Shown here: positions 36,531 through 45,556 of the stretch, in pieces
Layout of the letters: the number at the start of each line of letters is the position of its first letter
Position numbering within the stretch: the first letter of the stretch is position 1
NCBI RefSeq assembly: GCF_009761375.1
Contig: NZ_LEKM01000221.1
Location: forward strand, 1-64,000
Origin: Ursidibacter arcticus
Lineage (GTDB): Bacteria; Pseudomonadota; Gammaproteobacteria; Enterobacterales; Pasteurellaceae
Direction: 5' to 3'
Length of the DNA stretch: 64,000 bases
Position numbers and translations under genes: made by a program
Notes under the pieces: generated by a model
The model's input: only the letters and a program-made list of their open reading frames with translations
Told to the model about the DNA's origin: nothing
Database searches by the model: none

Positions 36531-37532
36531 TCAGTACGCCACATTACTCGCTAAAACTAAATCCCCTAATTCTTTTGCGATATGCCACATTAGGACTGGG
36601 GGGATGGCATTTCCGATTTGCTTATAAGCCTGAATATCACTGACTGGAAATACAAAGTTATCAGGAAAAGATTGAATACTTGCAGCTTCTTTAGGGGTAA
36701 ATCTTCGATAGATCTCTTTAGATGGGTCAACCAGTAAAACGGGATCTCTAGAATTTAAGCTTGCTTTGGATAAATGCGAAGTGATTGTTAGGCATTGTCC
36801 TTCTAAATCTTGCCACACGCCACGCTTCATATTATTTTTAGCATTTTTCATTCCTTGAACCGCTTTTTCTGAAAAATAATACTTTTGCTCATCAATGGTT
36901 AAACTGGGAATTACATTTTTAAGAGCGACCCACTTTTCTGTATACAATTCTGCATTTTCAGAATGCGTTTCGTTAGGAAATTTAAAAGTTAAATTTAAAT
37001 CTTTTCTTACACCGACAATAAAAATACGTTCACGTTTTTGTGGAATGCCAAAATTAGAAGCAAGCAATAATTTAAATTCAACTTGATAGCCCACACTTTC
37101 AAACTCAGTTAAAATTTTCTTCAAAATTTCACCTTTTTGCAAAGTCATTAAACCTTTTACATTTTCACAAATAAAAATTTTTGGTTGTTTTATTTTTAAA
37201 ATTTTTACTAGTTGTTTATATAAATTAGCTCGTTCATCATTGGTGTCTTTTGTTGGATTAATCGTACTAAATGATTGACAAGGAAATCCACCTAGCAATA
37301 CATCAAAATCAGATAAATGTTCAATTTCTACATCTTTTATATCCCCACAAATAGCAGGGTGTTTAAAGTTTTGGTTGTATGTTTTAACTGCAAACTTATC
37401 AATATCTAAAGCATAATTAATTTCAAATGGTAATTCATTATAATACTTTCCTAAATAATCAAAATCGCCAATAATCCCTAAATCAGATCCACCACAACCA
37501 CAAAAAAAAGATGCTACTTTTAGTTTTTTCAT
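36531..37532 (-). CDS. DNA cytosine-5 methyltransferase (second of the pair)
   Basis: Type II modification enzyme of 333 residues that would methylate cytosine in one strand of the recognition site. The ordered C5 motifs are present: I (VASFFCGCGGSDLGI), IV with catalytic Cys85 (GGFPCQSFS), VI (ICENVKGL), VIII (QKRERIFIVGVRKD), IX (GQCLTIT) and X (YKQIGNAIPPVL). The target-recognition stretch is between VIII and IX. It starts one base after the nuclease stop, third in the M-R-M operon. Clearly different in sequence from the first methyltransferase, so not a recent duplicate. Confidence 0.92.
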   Translation of the reverse strand: MKKLKVASFFCGCGGSDLGIIGDFDYLGKYYNELPFEINYALDIDKFAVKTYNQNFKHPAICGDIKDVEIEHLSDFDVLLGGFPCQSFSTINPTKDTNDERANLYKQLVKILKIKQPKIFICENVKGLMTLQKGEILKKILTEFESVGYQVEFKLLLASNFGIPQKRERIFIVGVRKDLNLTFKFPNETHSENAELYTEKWVALKNVIPSLTIDEQKYYFSEKAVQGMKNAKNNMKRGVWQDLEGQCLTITSHLSKASLNSRDPVLLVDPSKEIYRRFTPKEAASIQSFPDNFVFPVSDIQAYKQIGNAIPPVLMWHIAKELGDLVLASNVAY

Positions 37533-37533
37533 T

Positions 37534-38913
37534 TTAATACTCTAAATCAATACCTGCTGAATTAAAATCCATTCTATACATTGTTGGGATAACTTGGATT
37601 ATATTTTTCTCATTTTTATCAAAAGGATTATTTATCTTTCTTACCACTACCTTGCCAAGAGTAAAATAAACTCGATAAATATTGTAAGCATCACGATATT
37701 GCTTAGCGGCTATCCACTCCTTTCTTGTCAAATTAACAGTATCTAGCCAGCTTAAATCTTTTAAGTCTGGCTCTGTAATGCGAGTAGTGGATTTAACTTC
37801 GATAAATCTTGCAAATTCAGGATCTTCTTTATTTTCTGCTGCATCCACAGAAAGGATATCATAGCCCAATCCACGTTGTTTACCGACTAGCTGAATTTTA
37901 TTCACCAGTCTAGGGTGTGTTTTTGCAACACGCTCTTTCTCTAAATTGAAGATAAATTCTTCGCCTTGATCACCTAAAGCAGTAGTGCTAATTTTCTTAT
38001 CTGCATTTTTCTGCTGAGATTCCTGATAAAACAATGTGGTTGCTAATATCTCAGGATTTTTCACTGCAATTTGTGAGAAATATTCTGACCAATCTGAATA
38101 CATTTTTAATTTTTGATACTCATTACCTAAATCATAAGAATAGATATCAAAAGACAATGGCTTATCCAATTCTTCAATAAATAATTTTATTACACTTCTT
38201 TCGTTGTTATTTAATAAAATGTAATTATTATCCATAATAATCAGGTTTGCTAATTCTAATAAATTTAATTGTTCTCTAATATGTTGAGTATGTCTTGAAC
38301 CATTACCTAATCTTTTAATTATGCCGTTATTTCTGTCAATTTTTATTACGTTCAATACCGTTCTTGTAGTAATCTCTCCTTGCAATACTTCTTGAGCATT
38401 AAGTACATAATAACCAATTTCATCTTTAGTTAATTTTATATTTTCAGTTTGAGCTAGATCTAAAAGGGAAATGATAAAATGAAATGGTTTAAATTTAATT
38501 TTGTTTTTCAATCTATCAATTATAGTTTGAATTTTTTGTGTTCCATTTGGAAATTGAAAATTCAAACATAGATTTTTGAAGAAAGCTGGTTGATCATTGT
38601 CTTCAAGTAATTTTGCATTGCTATGTCCTTCATAGACCAAGCCATCTTTTTCAAAATACAAACCAAATAATTTTCCTGCAATTTCAGTAATATGGTTTCT
38701 AATTGTTTTTTTGTGAGCTTCATTTAATGATAAAAAATCTTTACCATAGATCACATTTGATAATCTATCATTAAAAATTTTATCAAAATCATGTTTTAAA
38801 CAAGGGCAAATTTCTGCAATCATACTAGCATAAGCAGGTAGTAAATTATCTAATTCTTTTTGCGCTTTACCACGAATAATTGTACATCGATACTGAATGT
38901 CAGGATTAAACAT
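37534..38913 (-). CDS. Probable Type II restriction endonuclease (DUF3883 nuclease)
   Basis: Protein of 459 residues between two C5 methyltransferases. The C-terminal part (about 310-425) matches the DUF3883/NO VEIN-like nuclease fold and shows a PD-(D/E)xK active site: Glu319 in GDQGEEF, Asp352 in GLGYDIL, and Glu372-x-Lys374 in RFIEVKST. The N-terminal 300 residues, including FKPFHFIISLLDLAQTENIKLTKDEIGYYV, are unrecognised and would hold the DNA recognition domain. AT-rich codon use is typical of restriction genes. Start and stop are 4 and 1 bases from the methyltransferase genes. Confidence 0.85.
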   Translation of the reverse strand: MFNPDIQYRCTIIRGKAQKELDNLLPAYASMIAEICPCLKHDFDKIFNDRLSNVIYGKDFLSLNEAHKKTIRNHITEIAGKLFGLYFEKDGLVYEGHSNAKLLEDNDQPAFFKNLCLNFQFPNGTQKIQTIIDRLKNKIKFKPFHFIISLLDLAQTENIKLTKDEIGYYVLNAQEVLQGEITTRTVLNVIKIDRNNGIIKRLGNGSRHTQHIREQLNLLELANLIIMDNNYILLNNNERSVIKLFIEELDKPLSFDIYSYDLGNEYQKLKMYSDWSEYFSQIAVKNPEILATTLFYQESQQKNADKKISTTALGDQGEEFIFNLEKERVAKTHPRLVNKIQLVGKQRGLGYDILSVDAAENKEDPEFARFIEVKSTTRITEPDLKDLSWLDTVNLTRKEWIAAKQYRDAYNIYRVYFTLGKVVVRKINNPFDKNEKNIIQVIPTMYRMDFNSAGIDLEY

Positions 38914-38917
38914 AATT

Positions 38918-39955
38918 TTACTCCATATATTTTAGAATATGCTTTGCAAGTGTTTTTGCCAACATTGGTGGAACTGCATTGCCTACTTGTCTTAATTGAC
39001 TGGTTTTCGTACCAAGAAAAATAAAATCATCGGGAAATGACTGTATTCTGGCACTTTCTCGTACCGTTGGCACACGATTAAACTGGTAATGAAAATGATG
39101 ATTGTGTCCCGTATCAATCGTAAAACTTGGTTTTTGGCTATTCAATCTTGTCCACGCAATGTTTACATTTCTTGTTTTTCTGAATTCTTCAGGTAGATCT
39201 TTATAATTACCGCCGTCAGGCACTAAAGAAATAATGCTTACGGTTTTTTCGGTATGTTGTGTTATTTGGTGATTAAATAAACCTTTGCTTTTTTCTCGCA
39301 TTTTATTTTGATAATCACTTGATGCAGAAAGCGGATAATTTCCCCCATCATCTACCGAATAATCAGGCAAATCAGAAATTGCTTCAAAAGCGGTTGTTTT
39401 TGTGGTTGTTAATGCAATTGGAAACTCAAAATTGCACGCTTTTTTAAAACCAACAAAAAATGCTCTGCGACGATTTTGTGGTACACCAAAATCCGATGCC
39501 ATCAGAATTTGAGAATGAACGTAATAGCCCAATTTCTCAAAATCTTGCGTAATTTGCTCTTTAATAATTCCTTTTCCCATTGACATCATATTTGGCACAT
39601 TTTCCATTAAAAAGGCTTTAGGCTGATAAAATTCCACAAACTCTACAAATGATTTATAAAGCTGGTTTCGTTCATCATCAATCATTCGCTTACCAGCAAT
39701 GGAAAAGCCTTGGCAAGGAGGACCGCCAATAATTACATCAACGGATTTTAATCCTGTTTTCTCCGCAATTTCTTGAGGTTTTGTCGTAAAAAGATTTTCT
39801 ACAATACCTTGTGCATTGGTATGTGTTGCATTAAACGTTTTGATGGCATCATTCCACGAGTCTATGCCTAACTTAACATCGAAGCCAGCTTGTATAAAAC
39901 CCAACGACAAGCCCCCACAGCCACAAAATAAGTCTAAAACGGTTGGTCTATTCAT
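38918..39955 (-). CDS. DNA cytosine-5 methyltransferase (first of the pair)
   Basis: First gene of the restriction-modification operon, 345 residues. Motifs: I (VLDLFCGCGGLSLGFIQAGF), IV with Cys81 (IIGGPPCQGFS), VI (FLMENVPNMMSMG), VIII (QNRRRAFFVGF), and X (LRQVGNAVPPMLAKTLAKHIL). The GKRMIDDERNQLY segment after motif IV is typical of Dcm-like enzymes. Being promoter-proximal fits the need to modify the host before nuclease appears. Upstream 255 bp hold no other gene. Confidence 0.93.
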   Translation of the reverse strand: MNRPTVLDLFCGCGGLSLGFIQAGFDVKLGIDSWNDAIKTFNATHTNAQGIVENLFTTKPQEIAEKTGLKSVDVIIGGPPCQGFSIAGKRMIDDERNQLYKSFVEFVEFYQPKAFLMENVPNMMSMGKGIIKEQITQDFEKLGYYVHSQILMASDFGVPQNRRRAFFVGFKKACNFEFPIALTTTKTTAFEAISDLPDYSVDDGGNYPLSASSDYQNKMREKSKGLFNHQITQHTEKTVSIISLVPDGGNYKDLPEEFRKTRNVNIAWTRLNSQKPSFTIDTGHNHHFHYQFNRVPTVRESARIQSFPDDFIFLGTKTSQLRQVGNAVPPMLAKTLAKHILKYME

Positions 39956-40211
39956 TTTTTATTTTAAATTAGTCAAGATAAAAAGTCGGTAAAGTATAGC
40001 AAAAATATACCTTTTTGTTGTGTGAATCAAACTGCTCTAACAATGGACAGGCTAGGTCTGCTTGCCAAACATATAATCCATCCAAATTCTAATTAGCTCT
40101 AATTTATTCTTGAAGGAAAATTCTTTATTAATGGACTTAAATGGTTTTTTAGAAACAAATTTGTCTATTACACAAAAAAACTTGTTTACTCACCGCTTGT
40201 ATTCAATCAAT
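39956..40211. other. Intergenic region between restriction operon and toxin gene
   Basis: No gene is seen in these 256 bp. A minus-strand TATACT (about 39998-39993) with an imperfect palindrome GTATA-N7-TATAC (39994-40010) may be promoter and operator of the methyltransferase operon. Near 40159-40173 the sequence TTTGTCTATTACAC is a one-mismatch half of the dispersed palindrome found at 25899 and 56724. An uptake core ACCGCTTGT lies near 40192. Confidence 0.5.
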
Positions 40212-40631
40212 TTACACTTCAAACGGATTAAACAACTTTACGCCTGTACGTATAAAATCAGCCGAATTTCGAGTAACGAGAGTTAAATTATGTTGAATAG
40301 CACTGGCGGCAATCCAAGCATCGTTTTCAGGAGCGTGATCAGGAATATGTAATTTGGCACAGATCTCTGCTGTTTTTTCGTCTATTTTAAGGATTTTACT
40401 GTGAAATGTCGGTAAAACGACATTATCGAACCAAGTTCTCAAAACAGCACCTTGGCGAAAATCCTTATATTCTTTCGCCAGAATACCTCGTTCAATTTCC
40501 ATTAGCACAATAGCATTGATAAAAATATCTTGTTCTGAGATTATTGAAAACCACGCAACAAAATTAGGGTTTGCTTTACCTTGTTTGATTTTGCGAACTT
40601 CACTGACTACATTTGTATCAAGTAAGTACAT
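40212..40631 (-). CDS. vapC: PIN-domain toxin, VapC/FitB type
   Basis: Predicted ribonuclease toxin of 139 residues. PIN-domain acidic residues are visible: YLLDTNVVSE (Asp5, Glu11), VLMEIERG (Glu near 45) and ENDAWIAASA (Asp near 104), with a further LVTRNSADF. The order and spacing are those of type II VapC toxins. It starts 8 bp after the antitoxin stop and is the second gene of the operon. It looks intact. The RNA target cannot be read from the sequence. Confidence 0.9.
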   Translation of the reverse strand: MYLLDTNVVSEVRKIKQGKANPNFVAWFSIISEQDIFINAIVLMEIERGILAKEYKDFRQGAVLRTWFDNVVLPTFHSKILKIDEKTAEICAKLHIPDHAPENDAWIAASAIQHNLTLVTRNSADFIRTGVKLFNPFEV

Positions 40632-40639
40632 TTTTACCC

Positions 40640-40900
40640 CTAATCTTCTAAATCAATAGGACGGCGTTGCCCACGACTGCGTGGTTGCAATTCAAGCTCA
40701 ATATCTTCATCATCAATAGGCAATAAAGCATCTAAAGCAGAACGAAATGGTTTTGTCTGTTGTGCTTTTTCATACTCACTATATGTCATTAACACAAATG
40801 CGGGTGCTCCACGATTCGTAATGATCACAGGCTCAATCATCGCTGCTTTTTGAGCTTGACTAGAACGTTGATTAAATTCACGACAGGTCATAATTGGCAT
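40640..40900 (-). CDS. Phd/YefM-type antitoxin
   Basis: Antitoxin of 86 residues. The N-terminal Phd/YefM DNA-binding domain is TCREFNQRSSQAQKAAMIEPVIITNRGAPAFVLMTYSEYEK. The acidic, probably disordered C-terminal part (LLPIDDEDIELEL...RRPIDLED) would wrap the toxin. A 28-bp palindrome just upstream is its likely operator. A Phd-type antitoxin paired with a VapC toxin is a known combination. Confidence 0.88.
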   Translation of the reverse strand: MPIMTCREFNQRSSQAQKAAMIEPVIITNRGAPAFVLMTYSEYEKAQQTKPFRSALDALLPIDDEDIELELQPRSRGQRRPIDLED

Positions 40901-40914
40901 TTTGTTCTCTCCCT

Positions 40915-40942
40915 AATATTGTAGTTAAGTAGATACAATATT
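40915..40942 (-). promoter_or_regulatory. Operator palindrome of the toxin-antitoxin operon
   Basis: Perfect 9-bp arms AATATTGTA (40915-40923) and TACAATATT (40934-40942) with a 10-bp spacer, 14 bp upstream of the antitoxin ATG. Position and symmetry fit autoregulation by the toxin-antitoxin complex. Confidence 0.75.
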
Positions 40943-41034
40943 ACTTCTATTGATAAAATAGAGCAAGCATAAAAATTGAACATTATTTAATTGCCTAATT
41001 TGTTTCAACGTTAAAGCCATTTTTACGTTACAAT

Positions 41035-41058
41035 AATGTCATTCGACAAAATGACATT
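41035..41058 (+). promoter_or_regulatory. Palindrome at the fmt start
   Basis: AATGTCATT (41035-41043) and AATGACATT (41050-41058), 9-bp perfect arms with a 6-bp spacer, right after a possible -10 box TACAAT (41029-41034) and 13 bp before the fmt ATG. It could be an operator or a hairpin at the 5' end of the mRNA. Confidence 0.5.
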
Positions 41059-41071
41059 TTTATTATCAACG

Positions 41072-42025
41072 ATGAAAAAACTTAACATTATCTTTGCAGG
41101 CACGCCTGATTTTGCTGCAACTCATTTACAAGCATTACTTAACTCGCAACATAACGTTATTGCTGTTTATACTCAGCCAGATAAGCCCGCAGGACGTGGA
41201 AAAAAATTGCAAGCAAGCCCTGTAAAACAGTTGGCTGAACAGCATAATATTCCTGTTTATCAACCTAAATCTCTGCGTAAAGAAGAGGCTCAAGCAGAGT
41301 TACAAGCACTCAATGCCGATGTAATGGTTGTAGTGGCTTACGGGCTTATTTTGCCTGAAGCAGTGCTTAACGCTCCTAAATACGGTTGTTTAAACGTTCA
41401 CGGTTCACTCCTTCCACGTTGGCGTGGTGCAGCTCCAATTCAGCGTGCTATTTGGGCAGGCGATAACGAAACAGGTATTACCATTATGCAAATGGATATC
41501 GGACTGGATACAGGCGATATGCTCTATAAAGTAACAACTCCAATTACACCAACAGAAACATCTGCGACACTTTATGCCAAGCTCGCCGAATTAGCACCGC
41601 CTGCACTGATTGAAGTATTAAATGGCTTAGAAAATGGTCAGTTTAGCCCTGAAAAACAACAAGATGAGTTAGCAAACTATGCGGAAAAATTAACAAAAGA
41701 AGAAGCAAAACTAGACTGGAATCTTACCGCTTGTCAGTTAGAGCGTAACATTCGAGCTTTCAATCCCGCACCTATTGCTTATTTGACATTAGTGCGAGAA
41801 GGCGTGGAAGAACGCATTAAAATTTATCAAGCAAACGTACTTCCACATCAAGCCAAAACAGCAGGAACGATTTTAGCTGTTGATAAAAATGGAATTCAAA
41901 TTGCCACTCAAGAGGGCGTATTAAATATCACACAGCTACAACCCGCAGGAAAAAAACCGATGTTTATTCAAGACTTTTTAAATGGGCGGAGTGATTGGTT
42001 TACTGTTGGAGAGTTACTGGAATAA
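41072..42025 (+). CDS. fmt: Methionyl-tRNA formyltransferase
   Basis: Formylates the methionine on initiator tRNA using 10-formyl-THF. From the ATG at 41072 the protein is 317 residues and starts [19 protein letters not shown], the family N-terminus; the ATG at 41036 lies in a palindrome and is rejected. Catalytic region: [20 protein letters not shown] with the Asn/His pair, and [11 protein letters not shown] with the Asp. A C-terminal tRNA-binding beta-barrel follows. The usual partner def is not upstream; the toxin-antitoxin pair is. Confidence 0.95.
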   Translation: MKKLNIIFAGTPDFAATHLQALLNSQHNVIAVYTQPDKPAGRGKKLQASPVKQLAEQHNIPVYQPKSLRKEEAQAELQALNADVMVVVAYGLILPEAVLNAPKYGCLNVHGSLLPRWRGAAPIQRAIWAGDNETGITIMQMDIGLDTGDMLYKVTTPITPTETSATLYAKLAELAPPALIEVLNGLENGQFSPEKQQDELANYAEKLTKEEAKLDWNLTACQLERNIRAFNPAPIAYLTLVREGVEERIKIYQANVLPHQAKTAGTILAVDKNGIQIATQEGVLNITQLQPAGKKPMFIQDFLNGRSDWFTVGELLE

Positions 42026-42151
42026 GAACTCCTTAATTTAACGAATTATTATTAAAAATTAGCAATTCTAAATAACCATAAAAAAATTATAGAAATATTA
42101 TAAAATTCTGCTAAGATCGGATCGTCAATAAACATAAAGGAGACAAATAAA

Positions 42152-43108
42152 ATGTTTAAACGAACTGCTCTTAGCGTTGCTTTATTAAGTGTTACGGCAG
42201 CTGCAAATGCTGATGTCCTTACAACAATAAAACCTTTAGGTTTCATTGCCAGTGCAATTACAGACGGGGTAACTGAAACAAAAGTTCTACTGCCTACCAG
42301 TGCATCTCCACACGATTACAGCCTAAAACCTTCAGATGTTGAAAAGCTAAAATCCGCAAATTTAGTGGTTTGGGTTGGCGAAGAAATGGAGGCTTTCTTA
42401 GAAAAGAGTGTAGATAATTTATCCAAAGAAAAGGTACTCACCTTGGGAGATGTTGAAGACATTAAACATATCGTAGAGCATGCAAAAGAAGAGAAAGAAG
42501 ATCATCACGACCACGATCATAAGCACGAACATAAACACGATCATAAACATGAACACAATCACTCTCACGGACATGATCATCACCATGATCATGATGAAGA
42601 TTGGCATATTTGGCTTTCACCAGTAGCAAGTGAGAAAATTGCGGAGCAGATTGCAATGCGTTTAAGCCAACATATGCCTGAACAAAAAGCTAAAATTGAA
42701 GAAAATTTAGCAAGTTTTAAAGTTGCATTAAACGTAAAAAGCACAGAAATTGCTAAACAATTTACGAATGTAAAAGAAAAAGGATACTACACTTTCCATG
42801 ATGCTTATGGTTATTTTGAAAAAGCCTACGGTTTAAACTCTCTTGGTTCATTTACGATCAATCCGACCATCGCTCCAGGGGCCAAAACGTTAAATACAAT
42901 CAAGAAAAGTATTGCTAAGAATAAGGCAATTTGTTTATTTGCAGAGCCACAATTTACTCCAAAAGTTATTGAAAGCTTGAGTAAAGGGACATCTGCGAAA
43001 GTTGGACAATTAGATCCGCTTGGTGCAAAAGTTGAACTAGGAAAAGATGCTTATCCACAATTCTTACAATCACTTGCGGATCAATTTAGTGAATGTTTAG
43101 GTAAATAA
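42152..43108 (+). CDS. znuA: High-affinity zinc-binding periplasmic protein
   Basis: Zinc receptor of the ZnuABC importer. The 318 residues have a signal peptide (cleavage near AAANA), the cluster A-I fold with metal-binding His in SASPHDYSLKPSD, and a long charged His/Asp/Glu loop (about residues 116-149, KHEHKHDH-type) that traps zinc. FHDAYGYFEKAYG and FAEPQF carry further ligands. AAAGGAGA precedes the ATG. A GAAATATTATA stretch near 42092 weakly recalls a Zur box. znuB and znuC are not adjacent. Confidence 0.93.
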   Translation: MFKRTALSVALLSVTAAANADVLTTIKPLGFIASAITDGVTETKVLLPTSASPHDYSLKPSDVEKLKSANLVVWVGEEMEAFLEKSVDNLSKEKVLTLGDVEDIKHIVEHAKEEKEDHHDHDHKHEHKHDHKHEHNHSHGHDHHHDHDEDWHIWLSPVASEKIAEQIAMRLSQHMPEQKAKIEENLASFKVALNVKSTEIAKQFTNVKEKGYYTFHDAYGYFEKAYGLNSLGSFTINPTIAPGAKTLNTIKKSIAKNKAICLFAEPQFTPKVIESLSKGTSAKVGQLDPLGAKVELGKDAYPQFLQSLADQFSECLGK

Positions 43109-43248
43109 ACTGTAGAAGATTAAACCTAATCCGACATAGTTTCTCATTTAGGATCTAGTTGTATTTTGGGGTGGCTTTCCATTAAATTAGTTTATATGTT
43201 ATAGCTACATATTTACCAAGAAGTAAGTAAAGGGATAATATCCCTTGC
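43109..43248. other. Intergenic znuA / matP
   Basis: Convergent 140-bp gap. I see an inverted repeat AAGTAAG.../CTTACTT near 43220-43254 that may terminate either gene, and no coding sequence. Confidence 0.4.
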
Positions 43249-43692
43249 TTACTTCAACAACGATTTCAAATTTGCTTTCATTTTAGTGAGTTGTTCCGCA
43301 TAAATCGCTTTATTTTCAAGCTCATCAATTAAGTAATGAATCGTTTCTGATAAAGTCATTCCCATATCAGTGGACTGTTTGGATAGTCTCAGCCAGCTTG
43401 CATAGTCTAAATCAATGGATTTCTTGCGTGTCGATTGCTTCTCGGCATTAAAAAAGCGTTTACGTCTTGCACGAATAGATTGACGCATTTTTTTGCGTTG
43501 CTCGGAAGTCATTTCAGCCTTAATCCATTGCTCGATTTCTTCTGGTTCTTGTAATGTAGTCAGCAGTTGGACTTTTAATTCGATCAGCGTTTGCTCCGTA
43601 TGTTTGGTAATGTTTTCGCCTTCTCGATGCTTTTTAAGTAGATATTTCCATTTCCAATTGGCTTCTTGAATTTCTAGTTTCTGATATCTCAT
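43249..43692 (-). CDS. matP: Macrodomain Ter protein MatP
   Basis: DNA-binding organiser of the chromosome terminus, which binds matS sites and links to the division machinery. The 147-residue length, the helical N-terminal domain MRYQKLEIQEANWKWKYLLKKHREGENIT and the C-terminal ribbon-helix-helix (KKSIDLDYASWLRLSKQSTDMGMTLSETIHYLIDELE) plus terminal coiled coil match MatP. It is divergent from lonH and near fabA, the same matP-lonH-fabA neighbourhood as E. coli. No matS-like GTGAC...GTCAC site was noticed in the window. Confidence 0.93.
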   Translation of the reverse strand: MRYQKLEIQEANWKWKYLLKKHREGENITKHTEQTLIELKVQLLTTLQEPEEIEQWIKAEMTSEQRKKMRQSIRARRKRFFNAEKQSTRKKSIDLDYASWLRLSKQSTDMGMTLSETIHYLIDELENKAIYAEQLTKMKANLKSLLK

Positions 43693-43802
43693 TTTGCCTC
43701 CGAATACATAGTCGATGAAATTTCCAAAATCAAGCGACTATGTTGTGAAGTATAGCTGAATTCTAGGTATAATGGGGCAAATTTCTATAATGAGGCAATC
43801 TT

Positions 43803-45443
43803 GTGCAGTTCTCTCCGATTAAATGGCAATCACTAAATATTGAATATTCATTTTCAGATAAGTATAGCCCTATCAGTTTTTTTGATTTTCAGAAAAATGC
43901 TCAAAATGCAATACAGCAATTTGGCTTAGCTGATACAGGCACTTGTTTAATTCTAAAAACAGAAACACTTCCTGAATTTTTAACAGAGATAAATAGTTTC
44001 TTAGCTAAACAGCATATTCAGGTAACGATTAAAAATGAGTTTAATCGTAATAGTTTATTTGGATATTATTTTTATTTAGAGAAAGAAAATCGTATTGAAA
44101 ATGTAGAAGGGATTTTACAGACGCTAGAGAATGGCGTTTTACTACTCAATATCAATATGCTATTACTTGATCTCACTCAATGGGATAAGTTAAAGCAAGC
44201 ACTGCTGTTCAAACATTATGAACCCTGTATGGTTAATGCCATCCCTAAAGCACAGCCAACCGTTCAAGCGGAATTTAAACTGATTTTAGTGGGTAGCCGA
44301 GATGATATTGCAACACTCTACGCTTATGATAATTCGCTATATCAATTCTGCCAATATGCAGAAATAGAATCTTATCTTACCGTTTTAGAGCCAATACAAA
44401 TCGAACAATGGGGCAATTATGTGCAAACTTTTACTCAAAAACTATTGAGTAAGCGTTTCTCACATAAAGCACTTAACCAATTACTTCGCCACTATATTCG
44501 TGAAAGTGAAAATCAGAAACTCATTTCAATTTCACCTACATTGTTGAAAAAACATATTTTGGCAATCGCGACTTTTTATCCAAACCAAAATGAATTTGCT
44601 GATATTCAAGATTATTTAACTACATTAGAACAGCAATCCGCAGTTTTAAATCAATATGTACTACAAGATATTTTAGATAACCAGCTTTATATCGAAACAG
44701 AAGATGAAGTTGTTGGACAAATAAATGCACTCTCCGTTGTTGAGTTTGATGGTGTACCTTACGCTTTCGGCGAGCCATTGCGTATTAGCTGTAATATTCA
44801 GTATGGCGATGGTGAAATTCAGGATATTGAACGTAAAGTTGAGCTTGGAGGCAACATTCACTCTAAAGGAATAATGATTGCAGAATCCTGTTTAGCAAAT
44901 TTACTTGAATTTCCAACTCAGTTACCATTTTCTGCCTCTCTTGCATTTGAACAATCTTACGGAGAAGTCGATGGCGATAGCTCATCATTAGCGATCTTCT
45001 GCGTCCTCATCAGTGCTTTGACAAAGTTACCTTTACCACAATCTCTGGCAGTAACGGGAGCAATTGACCAATTTGGAAATGTTCTCAGCGTTGGCGGTGT
45101 AAACCAAAAAATTGAAGGCTTTTTTAATATTTGCCAAGCTAGAGAATTAACTGGCAAACAAGGCGTGATTATTCCAAGTGTTTGCTTATCTCATTTGAGT
45201 TTAAAACCCGAAGTACTCGCTGCAATTAAAGAACAGCGGTTTCATATATGGACGGTAGAAAATGTGTCTGAAGCGATTCAAATTTTACTACAATACGCAT
45301 TTTATGATGAAGATCTCCCCGAAGACAGTGAGCAATCGTCAATCTATGCTTTAGTTCATCAACAGATTGAAAATAATCAGAGTGAAGGAACAAGCGGTTC
45401 GATTCTACAAAAACTTTGCAAAGTATTTTTTAAAGCTCGCTAA
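43803..45443 (+). CDS. lonH: Lon-like protease LonH/YcbZ, degenerate ATPase
   Basis: Putative Lon-family protease of 546 residues starting at a GTG. The C-terminal proteolytic domain carries the Ser-Lys dyad: Ser in GEVDGDSSSLAIFCVLISAL and Lys in NVLSVGGVNQKIEGFFNIC. The N-terminal region corresponds to an AAA module, but I find no Walker A; the matching stretch ADTGTCLILKTETL is degenerate. E. coli YcbZ has the same condition. It stands just upstream of fabA as in E. coli. Activity and substrates are uncertain. Confidence 0.88.
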   Translation: MQFSPIKWQSLNIEYSFSDKYSPISFFDFQKNAQNAIQQFGLADTGTCLILKTETLPEFLTEINSFLAKQHIQVTIKNEFNRNSLFGYYFYLEKENRIENVEGILQTLENGVLLLNINMLLLDLTQWDKLKQALLFKHYEPCMVNAIPKAQPTVQAEFKLILVGSRDDIATLYAYDNSLYQFCQYAEIESYLTVLEPIQIEQWGNYVQTFTQKLLSKRFSHKALNQLLRHYIRESENQKLISISPTLLKKHILAIATFYPNQNEFADIQDYLTTLEQQSAVLNQYVLQDILDNQLYIETEDEVVGQINALSVVEFDGVPYAFGEPLRISCNIQYGDGEIQDIERKVELGGNIHSKGIMIAESCLANLLEFPTQLPFSASLAFEQSYGEVDGDSSSLAIFCVLISALTKLPLPQSLAVTGAIDQFGNVLSVGGVNQKIEGFFNICQARELTGKQGVIIPSVCLSHLSLKPEVLAAIKEQRFHIWTVENVSEAIQILLQYAFYDEDLPEDSEQSSIYALVHQQIENNQSEGTSGSILQKLCKVFFKAR

Positions 45444-45556
45444 CTGATCCGACAAGTCAGCTTACAACTGTACGCTATTTTATAACTCTGTTACTATGAT
45501 GGTATATAAACTGCCTAATATAATAGGCTTCTACCCATCTATTACAGGAAAAAATA

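Noticed and set aside
36440..41071. Prophage or integrative element carrying the restriction and toxin modules
   Set aside because: No integrase, att-like direct repeats or phage genes are seen; nearby tRNA genes are absent.
42090..42112. Zur box before znuA
   Set aside because: Only a GAAATATTATA half resembles the consensus; the second half does not pair well, so it is not listed as a site.
42419..42656. Minus-strand frames opposite znuA rich in Met/Val or His/Asp
   Set aside because: Shadow of the His-rich loop codons.
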